Part shown: one piece after another, positions 14,650 to 31,300 of the stretch | Numbering within the stretch: position 1 is the first letter of the stretch | Layout of the letters: each line of letters begins with the position of its first letter | From: Mixophyes australis | Lineage: Eukaryota > Chordata > Amphibia > Anura > Limnodynastidae | Assembly: GCA_036250195.1 (NCBI GenBank) | Contig: JAVHZZ010000064.1 | Coordinates: 124,001 to 188,000, forward strand | Direction of reading: 5' to 3' | Length of the DNA: 64,000 nt | Translations under genes and position numbers: made by a program | Notes under the pieces: generated by a model | Databases searched by the model: none | What the model saw: the letters and a program-made list of their open reading frames with translations, nothing else | Told to the model about the DNA's origin: nothing

Positions 14650-15850
14650 ATGAATCATGAATTATGAATTGAATCATGAATCATGAATCATGAATCATGA
14701 ATTTTGAATCATGAATTATGAATTGAATCATGAATCATGAATCGAATCATGAATCAAGAATCTTGAATCGAATCATGAATCATTAAATGAATCATGAATC
14801 ATGAATTGAATCATGAATCATGAATCATGAATTGAATCATGAATCATGAATCATGAATCATGAATTAAATCCAGAATCATAAATTGAATCATGAATTGAA
14901 TCATGAATCATGAATCATAAATTGAACCATGAATCATGAATCATGAATTGAATCATGAATCATGATTCATGAATTGAATCATGAATTGAATCATGAATCA
15001 TGAATCATAAATTGAACCATGAATCATGAATCATGAATTGAATCATGAATCATGATTCATGAATTGAATCATGAATTGAATCATGAATTATAAATTAAAT
15101 CATGAATCATGAATCATGAATTGAATCATGAATCATGAATCATAAATCGAATCATGAATCATGAATTGAATCATGAATCATGAATCATGAATTGAATCAT
15201 GAATCATGAATCATGAATTGAATCATGAATTGAATCATGAATAATTAATCATGAATTTAATCATGAATCATCAATCATGAATCATGAATCATAAATTGAA
15301 TCATGAATTGAATCATGAATCATGAATTGAATCATGAATCATGAATTGAATCATGAATTGAATCATGAATTGAATCATGAATCATTAATCATGAATTGAA
15401 TCATGAATCATCAATCATGAATCATAAATCATAAATTGAATCATGAATCATGAATCATGAATTGAATCATGAATTAAATCATGAATCATGAATCATGAAT
15501 TGAATCATGAATCATGAATCATGAATTGAATCATGAATCATGAATCGAATCATGAATCATGAATCGAATCATGAATCTTGAATCATGAGTTGAATCATGA
15601 ATCATGAATCATGAATCATGAATCGAATCATGAATCATGAATCATGAATTATGAATCGAATCATGAATCATGAGTCAAGAATCATGAATCGAATCATGAA
15701 TCATGAATCATGAATTATGAATTGAATCATGAATCATGAATCATGAATCATGAATCATGAATCATGAATCATGAATCATGAATTGAATCATGAATCATGA
15801 ATCATGAATCATGAATTGAATCATGAATCATGAATCGAATCATGAATCAT
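14650..15850 (+). repeat. Segment copied from 4.9-6.1 kb (right copy)
   Basis: Landmarks match the left copy in order, with an extra 26-base word before 15241. It carries the 90-bp duplication at 14925/15015 and ends just before an eight-heptamer run at 15724-15779, which is shorter in the left copy. This is a long-range duplication within the array. Confidence 0.8.
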
Positions 15851-17156
15851 GAATCATGAATCAAGAATCATGAATCGAATCATGAATCATGAATCAAGAA
15901 TCATGAATCGAATCATGAATCATGAATTGAATCATGAATCATGAATTGAATCATGAATCATGAATCATGAATCGAATCATTAATCATAAATCAAGAATCA
16001 TGAATCGAATCATGAATCATGAATCGAATCATGAATCTTGAATTGTGAATTGAATCATGAATCATGAATCATGAATCATGAATTGAATCATGAATCATGA
16101 ATCATGAATCGAATCATGAATCATAAATCAAGAATCATGAATCGAATCATGAATCATGAATTAAATCATGAATCATGAATCATGAATCATGAATTTTGAA
16201 TCATGAATCATGAATCATGAATCGAATCATGAATCAAGAATCTTGAATCGAATCATGAATCATTAAATGAATCATGAATCATGAATTGAATCATGAATCA
16301 TGAATCATGAATTGAATCATGAATCATGAATCATGAATCATGAATTAAATCCAGAATCATAAATTGAATCATGAATTTAATCATGAATCATGAATCATAA
16401 TTTGAACCATGAATCATGAATCATGAATTGAATCATGAATCATGATTCATGAATTGAATCATGAATTGAATCATGAATTATAAATTAAATCATGAATCAT
16501 GAATCATGAATTGAATCATGAATCATGAATCATGAATCATGAATTGAATCATGAATCATAAATCGAATCATGAATCATGAATTGAATCATGAATCATGAA
16601 TCATGAATTGAATCATGAATCATCAATCATGAATCATGAATCATAAATTGAATCATGAATTGAATCATGAATCATGAATTGAATCATGAATTGAATCATG
16701 AATTGAATCATGAATCATTAATCATGAATTGAATCATGAATTGAATCATGAATCATGAATCATAATTTGAATCATGAATCATGAATTGAATCATGAATTA
16801 AATCATGAATCATGAATCATGAATTGAATCATGAATCATGAATCATGAATTGAATCATAAATCATGAATCGAATCATGAATCATGAATCGAATCATGAAT
16901 CTTGAATCATGAGTTGAATCATGAATCATGAATCATGAATCATGAATCGAATCATGAATCATGAATCATGAATTATGAATTGAATCATGAATCATGAGTC
17001 AAGAATCATGAATCGAATCATGAATCATGAATTATGAATTGAATCATGAATCATGAATCATGAATCATGAATCATGAATTGAATCATGATTCATGAATCA
17101 TGAATCATGAATTGAATCATGAATCATGAATCGAATCATGAATCATGAATCAAGAA

Positions 17157-17174
17157 TCATGAATCGATTCATGA
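17157..17174. repeat. 18-bp perfect palindrome with ATCGAT centre
   Basis: The sequence TCATGAATCGATTCATGA is its own reverse complement. It arises where a GAATC pentamer is followed by GATTCAT, an A-to-T variant of the heptamer. The same palindrome is found at 28361-28378 and 32211-32228 and marks the start of each 3.0 kb block. Confidence 0.9.
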
Positions 17175-20092
17175 ATTGAATCATGAATCATGAATCATGA
17201 ATTGAATCATGAATCATGAATCGAATCATGAATCATGAATCGAATCATGAATCATGAATTGAATCATGAATCATGAATCATGAATTGAATCATGAATCAT
17301 GAATCACGAATCATGAATCGAATCATGAATCATGAATTGAATCATGAATCATAAATCATGAATTGAATCATGAATCATGAATTGAATCCTGAATTGAATC
17401 ATGAATTGAATCATGAATTAAATCATGAATCATGAATAATAAATTGAATCATGAATCATGAATCATGAATTGAATCATGAATTGAATCATGAATCATGAA
17501 TCTTGAATTGAATCATGAATCATGAATCATGAATTGAATCATGAATTATGAATCATGAAATGAAACATGAATCATGAATCATGAATTGAATCATGAATCT
17601 TGAATTGAATCATGAATCATGAATCATGAATTGAATCATGAATTATGAATCATGAAATGAAACATGAATCATGAATCATGAATTGAATCATGAATCATGG
17701 ATTGAATCATAAATCATGAATTATGAATCATGAATTGAATCATGAATCATGAATCGAATCATGAATCATAAATTGAATCATGAATCGAAACATGAATCAT
17801 GAATCATGAATTGAATCATGAATCATGAATCGAATCTTGAATCATGAATTGAATAATGAATCATGAATCATGAATCATGAATTGAATCATGAATCATGAA
17901 TCGAATCATGAATCATGAATCAAGAATTATGAATCGAATCATGAATCATGAATTGAATCATGAATCATGAATCATGAATTATGAATTGAATCATGAATCA
18001 TGAATTATGAATCATGAATTATGAATTGAATCATAAATCATGAATCATGAATTGAATCATGAATCATGAATTGAATCATGAATTGAATCATGAATCATTA
18101 ATCATGAATTGAATCATGAATCATCAATCATGAATCATGAATCATAAATTGAATCATGAATTGAATCATGAATCATGAATTGAATCATGAATTGAATCAT
18201 GAATCATTAATCATGAATTGAATCATGAAACATCAATCATGAATCATAAATCATAAATTGAATCATGAATCATGAATCATGAATTGAATCATGAATTAAA
18301 TCATGAATCATGAATCATGAATTGAATCATGAATCATGAATCATGAATTGAATCATGAATCATGAATCGAATCATGAATCATGAATCGAATCATGAATCT
18401 TGAATCATGAGTTGAATCATGAATCATGAATCATGAATCATGAATCGAATCATGAATCATGAATCATGAATCATGAAATGAAACATGAATCATGAATCAT
18501 GAATTGAATCATGAAACAAGAATCATGAATCGAATCATGAATCATGAAACATGAATTGAATCATGAATCATGAATTGAATCATGAATCATGAATTATGAA
18601 TCATGAATTGAATCATGAATCATGAATTATGAATCATGAATTGAATCATGAATCATGAATTGAATCATGAATCATGAATTATATCATGAATCGAAACATG
18701 AATCATGAATCATGAATTGAATCATGAATCATGAATCGAATCATGAATCTTGAATCATGAATTGAATCATGAATCATGAATCATGAATCATGAATTGAAT
18801 CATGAATCATGAATCATGAATCGAATCATTAATCATAAATCAAGAATCATGAATCGAATCATGAATCATGAATTAAATCATGAATCATGAATCGAATCAT
18901 GAATCTTGAATCATGAATTGAATCATGAATCATGAATCATGAATCATGAATTGAATCATGAATCATGAATCATGAATCGAATCATGAATCATAAATCAAG
19001 AATCATGAATCGAATCATGAATCATGAATTAAATCATGAATCATGAATCATGAATCATGAATCATGAATTTTGAATCATGAATTATGAATTGAATCATGA
19101 ATCATGAATCATGAATCGAATCATGAATCAAGAATCTTGAATCGAATCATGAATCATTAAATGAATCATGAATCATGAATTGAATCATGAATCATGAATT
19201 TAATCATGAATCATGAATCATGAATTGAATCATGAATCATGAATCATGAATCATGAATTAAATCCAGAATCATAAATTGAATCATGAATTGAATCATGAA
19301 TCATGAATCATAAATTGAACCATGAATCATGAATCATGAATTGAATCATGAATCATGATTCATGAATTGAATCATGAATTGAATCATGAATCATTAATCA
19401 TGAATTGAATCATGAATCATCAATCATGACTCATGAATCATAAATTGAATCATGAATTGAATCATGAATCATGAATTGAATCATGAATTGAATCATGAAT
19501 TGAATCATGAATCATTAATCATGAATTGAATCATGAATCATGAATTGAATCATGAATCATGAATCGAATCATGAATCATGAATCGAATCATGAATCTTGA
19601 ATCATGAGTTGAATCATGAATCATGAATCATGAATCATGAATCGAATCATGAATCATGAATCATGAATTATGAATTGAATCATGAATCATGAGTTAAGAA
19701 TCATGAATCGAATCATGAATCATGAATCATGAATTATGAATTGAATCATGAATCATGAATCATGAATCATGAATTGAATCATGAATCATGAATCATGAAT
19801 CATGAATTGAATCATGAATCATGAATCATGAATCGAATCATAAATCATGAATCAAGAATCATGAATCGAATCATGAATCATGAATTGAATCATGAATCAT
19901 GAATTGAATCATGAATCATGAATCATGAATCGAATCATGAATCATGAATCGAATCATGAATCATGAATTGAATCATGAATCATGAATCATGAATTGAATC
20001 ATGAATCATGAATCACGAATCATGAATCGAATCATGAATCATGAATTGAATCATGAATCATGAATCATGAATTGAATCATGAATCATGAATT
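17161..20092 (+). repeat. 3.0 kb higher-order block, copy 1
   Basis: The block runs from the ATCGAT palindrome to the GAATCCTG landmark at 20093. GAAACAAG lies 1352 bases in (18513) and a first GAATCCTG at 17384. The landmark order matches the blocks starting at 28365 and 32215. Length to the closing landmark is 2932, against 3015 and 2996 in the others. It includes a TGACTCA site at 19427. Confidence 0.85.
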
Positions 20093-22120
20093 GAATCCTG
20101 AATTGAATCATGAATTGAATCATGAATTAAATCATGAATCATGAATAATAAATTGAATCATGAATCATGAATCATGAATTGAATCATGAATTGAATCATG
20201 AATCATGAATCTTGAATTGAATCATGAATCATGAATCATGAATTGAATCATGAATCATGAATCATGAAATGAAACATGAATCATGAATCATGAATTGAAT
20301 CATGAATCATGAATTGAATCATGAATCATGAATCGAATCATGAATCATGAAACATGAATTAAATCATGAATCATGAATTGAATCATGAATCATGGATTGA
20401 ATCATAAATCATGAATTATGAATCATGAATTGAATCATGAATCATGAATCGAATCATGAATCATGAATTGAATCATGAATCGAAACATGAATCATGAATC
20501 GAAACATGAATCATGAATCATGAATTGAATCATGAATCATGAATCGAATCATGAATCTTGAATCATGAATTGAATAATGAATCATGAATCATGAATCATG
20601 AATTGAATCATGAATCATGAATCATGAATCGAATCATGAATCATGAATCAAGAATTATGAATCGAATCATGAATCATGAATTGAATCATGAATCATGAAT
20701 CATGAATTATGAATTGAATTATGAATCATGAATTATGAATCATGAATTATGAATTGAATCATAAATCATGAATCATGAATTGAATCATGAATCATGAATC
20801 ATGAATCAAGAATCTTGAATCGAATCATGAATCATGAAATGAATCATGAATCATGAATCATGAATTGAATCATGAATCATGAATCATGAAATGAATCATG
20901 AATCATGAATCATGAATCATGAATTAAATACAGAATCATAAATAGAATCATGAATTGAATCATGAATCATCAATCATGAATCATGAATCATAAATTGAAT
21001 CATGAATTGAATCATGAATCATGAATTGAATCATAACTTCAATCATGAATCATGAATCATGAATTGAATCATGAAACATCAATCATGAATCATGAATCAT
21101 AAATTGAATCATGAATCATGAATCATGAATTGAATCATGAATTAAATCATGAATCATGAATTGAATCATGAATCATGAATCATGAATTGAATCATGAATC
21201 ATGAATCGAATCATGAATCATGAATCGAATCATGAATCTTGAATCATGAGTTGAATCATGAATCATGAATCATGAATCATGAATCGAATCATGAATCATG
21301 AATCATGAAATGAAACATGAATCATGAATCATGAATTGAATTATGAATCATGAATTGAATCATGAATCATGAATTGAATCATGAATCATGAAACATGAAT
21401 TGAATCATGAATCATGAATTGAATCATGAATATTGAATTATGAATCATGAATTGAATCATGAATCATGAATTATGAATCATGAATTGAATCATGAATCAT
21501 GAATTGAATCATGAATCATGAATTATATTATGAATCGAAACATGAATCATGAATCATGAATTGAATCATGAATCATGAATTGAATCATGAATTGAATCAT
21601 GAATTATAAATTAAATCATGAATCATGAATCATGAATTGAATCATGAATCATGAATCATGAATCATGAATTGAATCATGAATCATGAATCATGAATCGAA
21701 TCATGAATCATGAATTGAATCATGAATCATGAATCATGAATTGAATCATGAATTGAATCATGAATCATTAATCATGAATTGAATCATGAATCATCAATCA
21801 TGAATCATGAATCATAAATTGAATCATGAATTGAATCATGAATCATGAATTGAATCATGAATTGAATCATGAATTGAATCATGAATCATTAATCATGAAT
21901 TGAATCATGAATCATGAATCATGAATCATAAATTGAATCATGAATCATGAATCATGAATCATGAATTGAATCATGAATTAAATCATGAATCATGAATCAT
22001 GAATTGAATCATGAATCATGAATCATGAATTGAATCATGAATCATGAATCGAATCATGAATCATGAATCGAATCATGAATCTTGAATCATGAGTTGAATC
22101 ATGAATTATGAATCATGAAT
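20093..22120 (+). repeat. Segment repeated at 35.2-37.1 kb (left copy)
   Basis: From GAATCCTG at 20093 this matches the sequence from 35211: the AATAATAAATTG, CGAAACATG, AAATACAG and CATAACTTC words follow in the same order. Offset is 15118 at the start and 15047 at AACTTC (21035 against 36082), a net loss of 71 bases in the later copy. A local doubling of the CGAAACATG word near 20490 is specific to this copy. Confidence 0.8.
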
Positions 22121-22219
22121 CGAATCATGAATCATGAATCATGAATTATGAATTGAATCCTGAATCATGAATCTTGAATCATGAATTGAATCATGAATCA
22201 TGAGTTGAATCATGAATCA

Positions 22220-22689
22220 TGAGTCAAGAATCATGAATCGAATCATGAATCATGAATCATGAATTATGAATTGAATCATGAATCATGAATCATGAATTGA
22301 ATCATGAATCATGAATCATGAATCATGAATCGAATCATGAATCAAGAATCATGAATCGAATCATGAATCGAATCATGAATCAAGAATCATGAATCGAATC
22401 ATGAATCATGAATTGAATCATGAATCATGAATCATGAATTGAATCATGAATCATGAATCATGAATCGAATCATGAATCATGAATTGAATCATGAATCATG
22501 AATCATGAATTGAATCATGAATCATGAATCATGAATTATGAATCGAATCATGAATCATGAATCATGAATTATGAATTGAATCATGAATCATGAGTCAAGA
22601 ATCATGAATCGAATCATGAATCATAAATCATGAATCATGAATCATGAATTGAATCTTGAATCATGAGTTGAATCATGAATCATGAGTCA
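22220..22689 (+). repeat. TGAGTCA-rich subregion
   Basis: TGAGTCA occurs at 22220, 22591 and 22683 within short tandem reiterations of the words GAATTATGAATTG, TGAGTTG and GAATCAAG. The segment is a local expansion rather than a long-range copy. Confidence 0.75.
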
Positions 22690-24510
22690 AGAATCATGAA
22701 TCGAATCATGAATCATGAATCATGAATTATGAATTGAATCATGAATCATGAATCATGAATCATGAATTGAATCATGAATCATGAATCATGAATCATGAAT
22801 CGAATCATGAATCAAGAATCATGAATCGAATCATGAATCATGAATTGAATCATGAATCATGAATCATGAATTGAATCATGAATCATGAATCATGAATCGA
22901 ATCATGAATCATGAATCGAATCATGAATCATGAATTGAATCATGAATCATGAATTGAATCATGAATCATGAATCATGAATTGAATCATGAATCATGAATC
23001 ACGAATCATGAATCGAATCATGAATCATGAATTGAATCATGAATCATGAATCATGAATTGAATCATGAATCATGAATTGAATCCTGAATTGAATCATGAA
23101 TTGAATCATGAATTAAATCATGAATCATGAATAATAAATTAAATCATGAATCATGAATCATGAATTGAATCATGAATTGAATCATGAATCATGAATCTTG
23201 AATTGAATCATGAATCATAAATCATGAATTGAATCATGAATCATGAATCATGAAATGAAACATGAATCATGAATCATGAAATGAATCATGAATCATGAAT
23301 TGAATCATGAATCATGAATCATGAATCGAATCATAAATCATGAATTATGAATCATGAATTGAATCATGAATCATGAATCGAATCATGAATCATGAATTGA
23401 ATCATGAATCGAAACATGAATCATGAATCATGAATTGAATCATGAATCATGAATCGAATCATGAATCTTGAATCATCATTTGAATAATGAATCATGAATC
23501 ATGAATCATGAATTGAATCATGAATCATGAATCATGAATCGACTCATGAATCATGAATCAAGAATTATGAATCGAATCATGAATCATGAATTGAATCATG
23601 AATCATGAATCATGAATTATGAATTGAATCATGAATCATGAATTATGAATCATGAATTATGAATTGAATCATAAATCATGAATCATGAATTAAATCATGA
23701 ATCATGAATCATGAATCGAATCATGAATCAAGAATCTTGAATCGAATCATGAATCATGAAATGAAGCATGAATCATGAATCATGAATCATGAATCATGAA
23801 TTGAATCATGAATCATGAATCATGAATTGAATCATGAATCATGAATCATGAATTGAATCATGAATCATGAATCATGAATTAAATACAGAATCATAAATTG
23901 AATCATGAATTGAATCATGAATCATGAATCATAAATTGAACCATGAATCATGAATAATGAATCATAAATTGAACCATGAATCATGAATCATGAATTGAAT
24001 CATGAATCATGAATCATGAAATGAATCATGAATCATGAATCATGAATCATGAATCATGAATCATGAATTGAATCATGAATCATGAATCATGAATTGAATC
24101 ATGAATCATGAATCATGAATCATGAATTAAATACAGAATCATAAATAGAATCATGAATTGAATCATGAATCATCAATCATGAATCATGAATCATAAATTG
24201 AATCATGAATTGAATCATGAATCATGAATTGAAGCATGAATTCAATCATGAATCATTAATCATGAATTGAATCATGAAACATCAATCATGAATCATGAAT
24301 CATAAATTGAATCATGAATCATGAATCATGAATTGAATCATGAATTAAATCATGAATCATGAATTGAATCATGAATCATGAATCATGAATTGAATCATGA
24401 ATCATGAATCGAATCATGAATCATGAATCGAATCATGAATCTTGAATCATGAGTTGAATCATGAATCAAGAATCATTAATCATGAATCATGAATCATGAA
24501 ATGAAGCATG

Positions 24511-26720
24511 AATTGTGAATCATGAATTGAATCATGAATCATGAATTGAATCATGAAACAAGAATCATGAATCGAATCATGAATCATGAAACATGAATTG
24601 AATCATGAATCATGAATTGAATCATAAATATTGAATTATGAATCATGAATTGAATCATGAATCATGAATTATATTATGAATCGAAACATGAATCATAAAT
24701 CAAGAATCATGAATCGAATCATGAATTAAATCATGAATCATGAATCGAATCATGAATCTTGAATCATGAATTGAATCATGAATCATGAATCATGAATCAT
24801 GAATTGAATCATGAATCATGAATCATGAATCATGAATTGAATCATGAATCGAATCATTAATCATAAATCAAGAATCATGAATCGAATCATGAATCATGAA
24901 TTAAATCATGAATCATGAATTATATTATGAATCGAAACATGAATCATAAATCAAGAATCATGAATCGAATCATGAATCATGAATTAAATCATGAATCATG
25001 AATCGAATCATGAATCTTGAATCATGAATTGAATCATGAATCATGAATCATGAATCATGAATTGAATCATGAATCATGAATCATAAATCATGAATTGAAT
25101 CATGAATCGAATCATTAATCATAAATCAAGAATCATGAATCGAATCATGAATCATGAATTAAATCATGAATCATGAATTGAATCATGAATCATGAATCAT
25201 GAATCGAATCATGAATCATAAATCAAGAATCATGAATCGAATCATGAATCATGAATTAAATCATGAATCATGAATCGAATCATGAATCTTGAATCATGAA
25301 TTGAATCATGAATCATGAATCATGAATCATGAATTGAATCATGAATCATGAATCATGAATCGAATCATGAATCATAAATCAAGAATCATGAATTGAATCA
25401 GGAATCATGAATTAAATCATGAATCATGAATCATGAATTATGAATTGAATCATGAATCATGAATCATGAATTTTGAATCATGAATTATGAATTGAATCAT
25501 GAATCATGAATCGAATCATGATTTAAGAATCTTGAATCGAATCATGAATCATTAAATGAATCATGAATCATGAATTGAATCATGAATCATGAATCATGAA
25601 TTGAATCATGAATCATGAATCATGAATCATGAATCATGAATTAAATCCAGAATCATAAATTGAATCATGAATTGAATCATGAATCATGAATCATAAATTG
25701 AACCATGAATCATGAATCATGAATTGAATCATGAATCATGATTCATGAATTGAATCATGAATTGAATCATGAATTATAAATTAAATCATGAATCATGAAT
25801 CATGAATTGAATCATGAATCATGAATCATGAATCATGAATTGAATCATGTATCATGAATCATGAATCAAATCATGAATCATGAATTGAATCATGAATCAT
25901 GAATCATGAATTGAATCATGAATTGAATCATGAATCATTAATCATGAATTGAATCATGAATCATCAATCATGAATTGAATCATGAATTGAATCATTAATC
26001 ATTAATCATGAATTGAATCATGAATCATCAATCATGAATCATGAATCATAAATTGAATCATGAATTGAATCATGAATCATCAATCATGAATCATGAATCA
26101 TAAATTGAATCATGAATCATGAATCATGAATTGAATCATGAATTAAATCATGAATCATGAATCATGAATTGAATCATGAATCATGAATCATGAATTGAAT
26201 CATGAATCATGAATCGAATCATGAATCATGAATCGAATCATGAATCTTGAATCATGAGTTGAATCATGAATCATGAATCATGAATCGAATAATGAATCAT
26301 GAATCATGAATTATGAATTGAATCATGAATCATGAGTCAAGAATCATGAATCGAATCATGAATCATGAATCATGAATTATGAATTGAATCATGAATCATG
26401 AATCATGAATCATGAATTGAATCATGAATCATGAATCATGAATCATGAATCGAATCATGAATCAAGAATCATGAATCGAATCATGAATCATGAATTGAAT
26501 CATGAATCATGAATCATGAATTGAATCATGAATCATGAATCGAATCATGAATCATGAATTGAATCATGAATCATGAATTGAATCATGAATCATGAATCAT
26601 GAATTGAATCATGAATCATGAATCACGAATCATGAATCGAATCATGAATCATGAATTGAATCATGAATCATGAATCATGAATTGAATCATGAATCATGAA
26701 TTGAATCCTGAATTGATTAA
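24511..26720 (+). repeat. Segment repeated at 41.8-43.8 kb (left copy)
   Basis: Rare words shared in order with the right copy: AATTGTG (24511/41819), CAGGAA (25399/42560), CATGTATC (25846/43014) and GAATTGATTAATG (26711/43815). Offsets run from 17308 to 17104. The largest difference is an internal 251-bp duplication in this copy. CATGTATC and GATTAATG are almost private to these two segments. Confidence 0.85.
24671..25180 (+). repeat. 251-bp tandem duplication
   Basis: The word ATATTATGAATCGAAAC occurs at 24671 and 24922, and about 250 bases after each agree apart from one extra heptamer in the second. The paralogous segment at 42031 has one copy only, so this duplication is younger than the 17 kb-spaced copying. 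Confidence 0.85.
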
Positions 26721-27010
26721 TGAATTGAATCATGAATTAAATCATGAATCATGAATAATAAATTGAATCATGAATCATGAATCATGAATTGAATCATGAA
26801 TTGAATCATGAATCATGAATCTTGAATTGAATCATGAATCATAAATCATGAATTGAATCATGAATCATGAATCATGAAATGAAACATGAATCATGAATCA
26901 TGAATTGAATCATGAATCATGAATTGAATCATGAATCATGAATCATGAATCGAATCATGAATCATGAAAAATGAATTAAATCATGAATCATGAATTGAAT
27001 CATGAATCAT

Positions 27011-27180
27011 GGATTGAATCATTAATCATGAATTATGAATCATGAATTGAATCATGAATCATGAATCATGAATCATGAATTGAATCATGAATCATGGATT
27101 GAATCATTAATCATGAATTATGAATCATGAATTGAATCATGAATCATGAATCGAATCATGAATCATGAATTGAATCATGA
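27011..27180 (+). repeat. 85-bp tandem duplication around CATGGATTG
   Basis: GGATTG occurs at 27011 and 27096 with identical flanks through GAATTATGAATCATG. The same 85-bp spacing is seen at 44115/44200 and at 56575/56660, so the duplication was carried along with larger blocks. Confidence 0.8.
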
Positions 27181-28364
27181 ATCGAAACATGAATCATGAA
27201 TCATGAATTGAATCATAAATCATGAATCATGAATCGAATCATGATTTAAGAATCTTGAATCGAATCATGAATCATTAAATGAATCATGAATCATGAATTG
27301 AATCATGAATCATGAATTGAATCATGAATCATGAATCATGAATTAAATCCAGAATCATGAATTGAATCATGAATTATAAATTAAATCATGAATCATGAAT
27401 CATGAATTGAATCATGAATCATGAATCATGAATCATGAATTGAATCATGAATCATGAATCATGAATCGAATCATGAATGATGAATTGAATCATGAATCAT
27501 GAATTATGAATTGAATCATGAATTGAATCATGAATCATGAATTAAATCCAGAATCATAAATTGAATCATGAATTTAATCATGAATCATGAATCATAATTT
27601 GAACCATGAATCATGAATCATGAATTGAATCATGAATCATGATTCATGAATTGAATCATGAATTGAATCATGAATTATAAATTAAATCATGAATCATGAA
27701 TCATGAATTGAATCATGAATCAAGAATCATGAATCATGAATTGAATCATGAATCATGAATCATAAATCGAATCATGAATCATGAATTGAATCATGAATCA
27801 TGAATCATGAATTGAATCATGAATCATCAATCATGAATCATGAATCATAAATTGAATCATGAATTGAATCATGAATCATGAATTGAATCATGAATTGAAT
27901 CATGAATTGAATCATGAATCATTAATCATGAATTGAATCATGAATTGAATCATGAATCATGAATCATAAATTGAATCATGAATCATGAATTGAATCATGA
28001 ATTAAATCATGAATCATGAATCATGAATTGAATCATGAATCATGAATCATGAATTGAATCATAAATCATGAATCGAATCATGAATCATGAATCGAATCAT
28101 GAATCTTGAATCATGAGTTGAATCATGAATCATGAATCATGAATCATGAATCGAATCATGAATCATGAATCATGAATTATGAATTGAATCATGAATCATG
28201 AGTCAAGAATCATGAATCGAATCATGAATCATGAATTATGAATTGAATCATGAATCATGAATCATGAATCATGAATCATGAATTGAATCATGAATCATGA
28301 ATCATGAATCATGAATTGAATCATGAATCATGAATCGAATCATGAATCATGAATCCAGAATCAT

Positions 28365-31300
28365 GAATCGATTCATGAATTGAATCATGAATCATGAATC
28401 ATGAATTGAATCATGAATCATGAATCGAATCATGAATCATGAATCGAATCATGAATCATGAATTGAATCATGAATCATGAATCATGAATTGAATCATGAA
28501 TCATGAATCACGAATCATGAATCGAATCATGAATCATGAATTGAATCATGAATCATGAATCATGAATTGAATCATGAATCATGAATTGAATCCTGAATTG
28601 AATCATGAATTGAATCATGAATTAAATCATGAATCATGAATAATAAATTGAATCATGAATCATGAATCATGAATTGAATCATGAATTGAATCATGAATCA
28701 TGAATCTTGAATTGAATCATGAATCATGAATCATGAATTGAATCATGAATTATGAATCATGAAATGAAACATGAATCATGAATCATGAATTGAATCATGA
28801 ATCTTGAATTGAATCATGAATCATGAATCATGAATTGAATCATGAATTATGAATCATGAAATGAAACATGAATCATGAATCATGAATTGAATCATGAATC
28901 ATGGATTGAATCATAAATCATGAATTATGAATCATGAATTGAATCATGAATCAAATCATGAATCATAAATTGAATCATGAATCGAAACATGAATCATGAA
29001 TCATGAATTGAATCATGAATCATGAATCGAATCATGAATCTTGAATCATGAATTGAATAATGAATCATGAATCATGAATCATGAATTGAATCATGAATCA
29101 TGAATCGAATCATGAATCATGAATCAAGAATTATGAATCGAATCATGAATCATGAATTATGAATCATGAATTATGAATTGAATCATAAATCATGAATCAT
29201 GAATTGAATCATGAATCATGAATCATGAATTGAATCATGAATTGAATCATGAATCATTAATCATGAATTGAATCATGAATCATCAATCATGAATCATGAA
29301 TCATAAATTGAATCATGAATTGAATCATGAATCATGAATTGAATCATGAATTGAATCATGAATCATTAATCATGAATTGAATCATGAAACATCAATCATG
29401 AATCATAAATCATAAATTGAATCATGAATCATGAATCATGAATTGAATCATGAATTAAATCATGAATCATGAATCATGAATTGAATCATGAATCATGAAT
29501 CATGAATTGAATCATGAATCATGAATCGAATCATGAATCATGAATCGAATCATGAATCATGAATCGAATCATGAATCTTGAATCATGAGTTGAATCATGA
29601 ATCATGAATCATGAATCATGAATCGAATCATGAATCATGAATCATGAATCATGAAATGAAACATGAATCATGAATCATGAATTGAATCATGAAACAAGAA
29701 TCATGAATCGAATCATGAATCATGAAACATGAATTGAATCATGAATCATGAATTGAATCATGAATCATGAATTATGAATCATGAATTGAATCATGAATCA
29801 TGAATTATGAATCATGAATTGAATCATGAATCATGAATTGAATCATGAATCATGAATTATATCATGAATCGAAACATGAATCATGAATCATGAATTGAAT
29901 CATGAATCATGAATCGAATCATGAATCTTGAATCATGAATTGAATCATGAATCATGAATCATGAATCATGAATTGAATCATGAATCATGAATCATGAATC
30001 GAATCATTAATCATAAATCAAGAATCATGAATCGAATCATGAATCATGAATTAAATCATGAATCATGAATCGAATCATGAATCTTGAATCATGAATTGAA
30101 TCATGAATCATGAATCATGAATCATGAATTGAATCATGAATCATGAATCATGAATCGAATCATGAATCATAAATCAAGAATCATGAATCGAATCATGAAT
30201 CATGAATTAAATCATGAATCATGAATCATGAATCATGAATTTTGAATCATGAATTATGAATTGAATCATGAATCATGAATCATGAATCGAATCATGAATC
30301 AAGAATCTTGAATCGAATCATGAATCATTAAATGAATCATGAATCATGAATTTAATCATGAATCATGAATCATGAATTGAATCATGAATCATGAATCATG
30401 AATCATGAATTAAATCCAGAATCATAAATTGAATCATGAATTGAATCATGAATCATGAATCATAAATTGAACCATGAATCATGAATCATGAATTGAATCA
30501 TGAATCATGATTCATGAATTGAATCATGAATTCAATCATGAATTATAAATTAAATCATGAATCATGAATCATGAATTGAATCATGAATCATGAATCATGA
30601 ATTGAATCATGAATCATGAATCATAAATCGAATCATGAATCATGAATTGAATCATTAATCATGAATCATGAATTGAATCATGAATTGAATCATGAATCAT
30701 TAATCATGAATTGAATCATGAATCATCAATCATGACTCATGAATCATAAATTGAATCATGAATTGAATCATGAATCATGAATTGAATCATGAATTGAATC
30801 ATGAATTGAATCATGAATCATTAATCATGAATTGAATCATGAATCATGAATTGAATCATGAATCATGAATCGAATCATGAATCATGAATCGAATCATGAA
30901 TCTTGAATCATGAGTTGAATCATGAATCATGAATCATGAATCATGAATCGAATCATGAATCATGAATCATGAATTATGAATTGAATCATGAATCATGAGT
31001 TAAGAATCATGAATCGAATCATGAATCATGAATCATGAATTATGAATTGAATCATGAATCATGAATCATGAATCATGAATTGAATCATGAATCATGAATC
31101 ATGAATCATGAATTGAATCATGAATCATGAATCATAAATCGAATCATAAATCATGAATCAAGAATCATGAATCGAATCATGAATCATGAATTGAATCATG
31201 AATCATGAATCATGAATTGAATCATGAATCATGAATCGAATCATGAATCATGAATTGAATCATGAATCATGAATCATGAATTGAATCATGAATCATGAAT

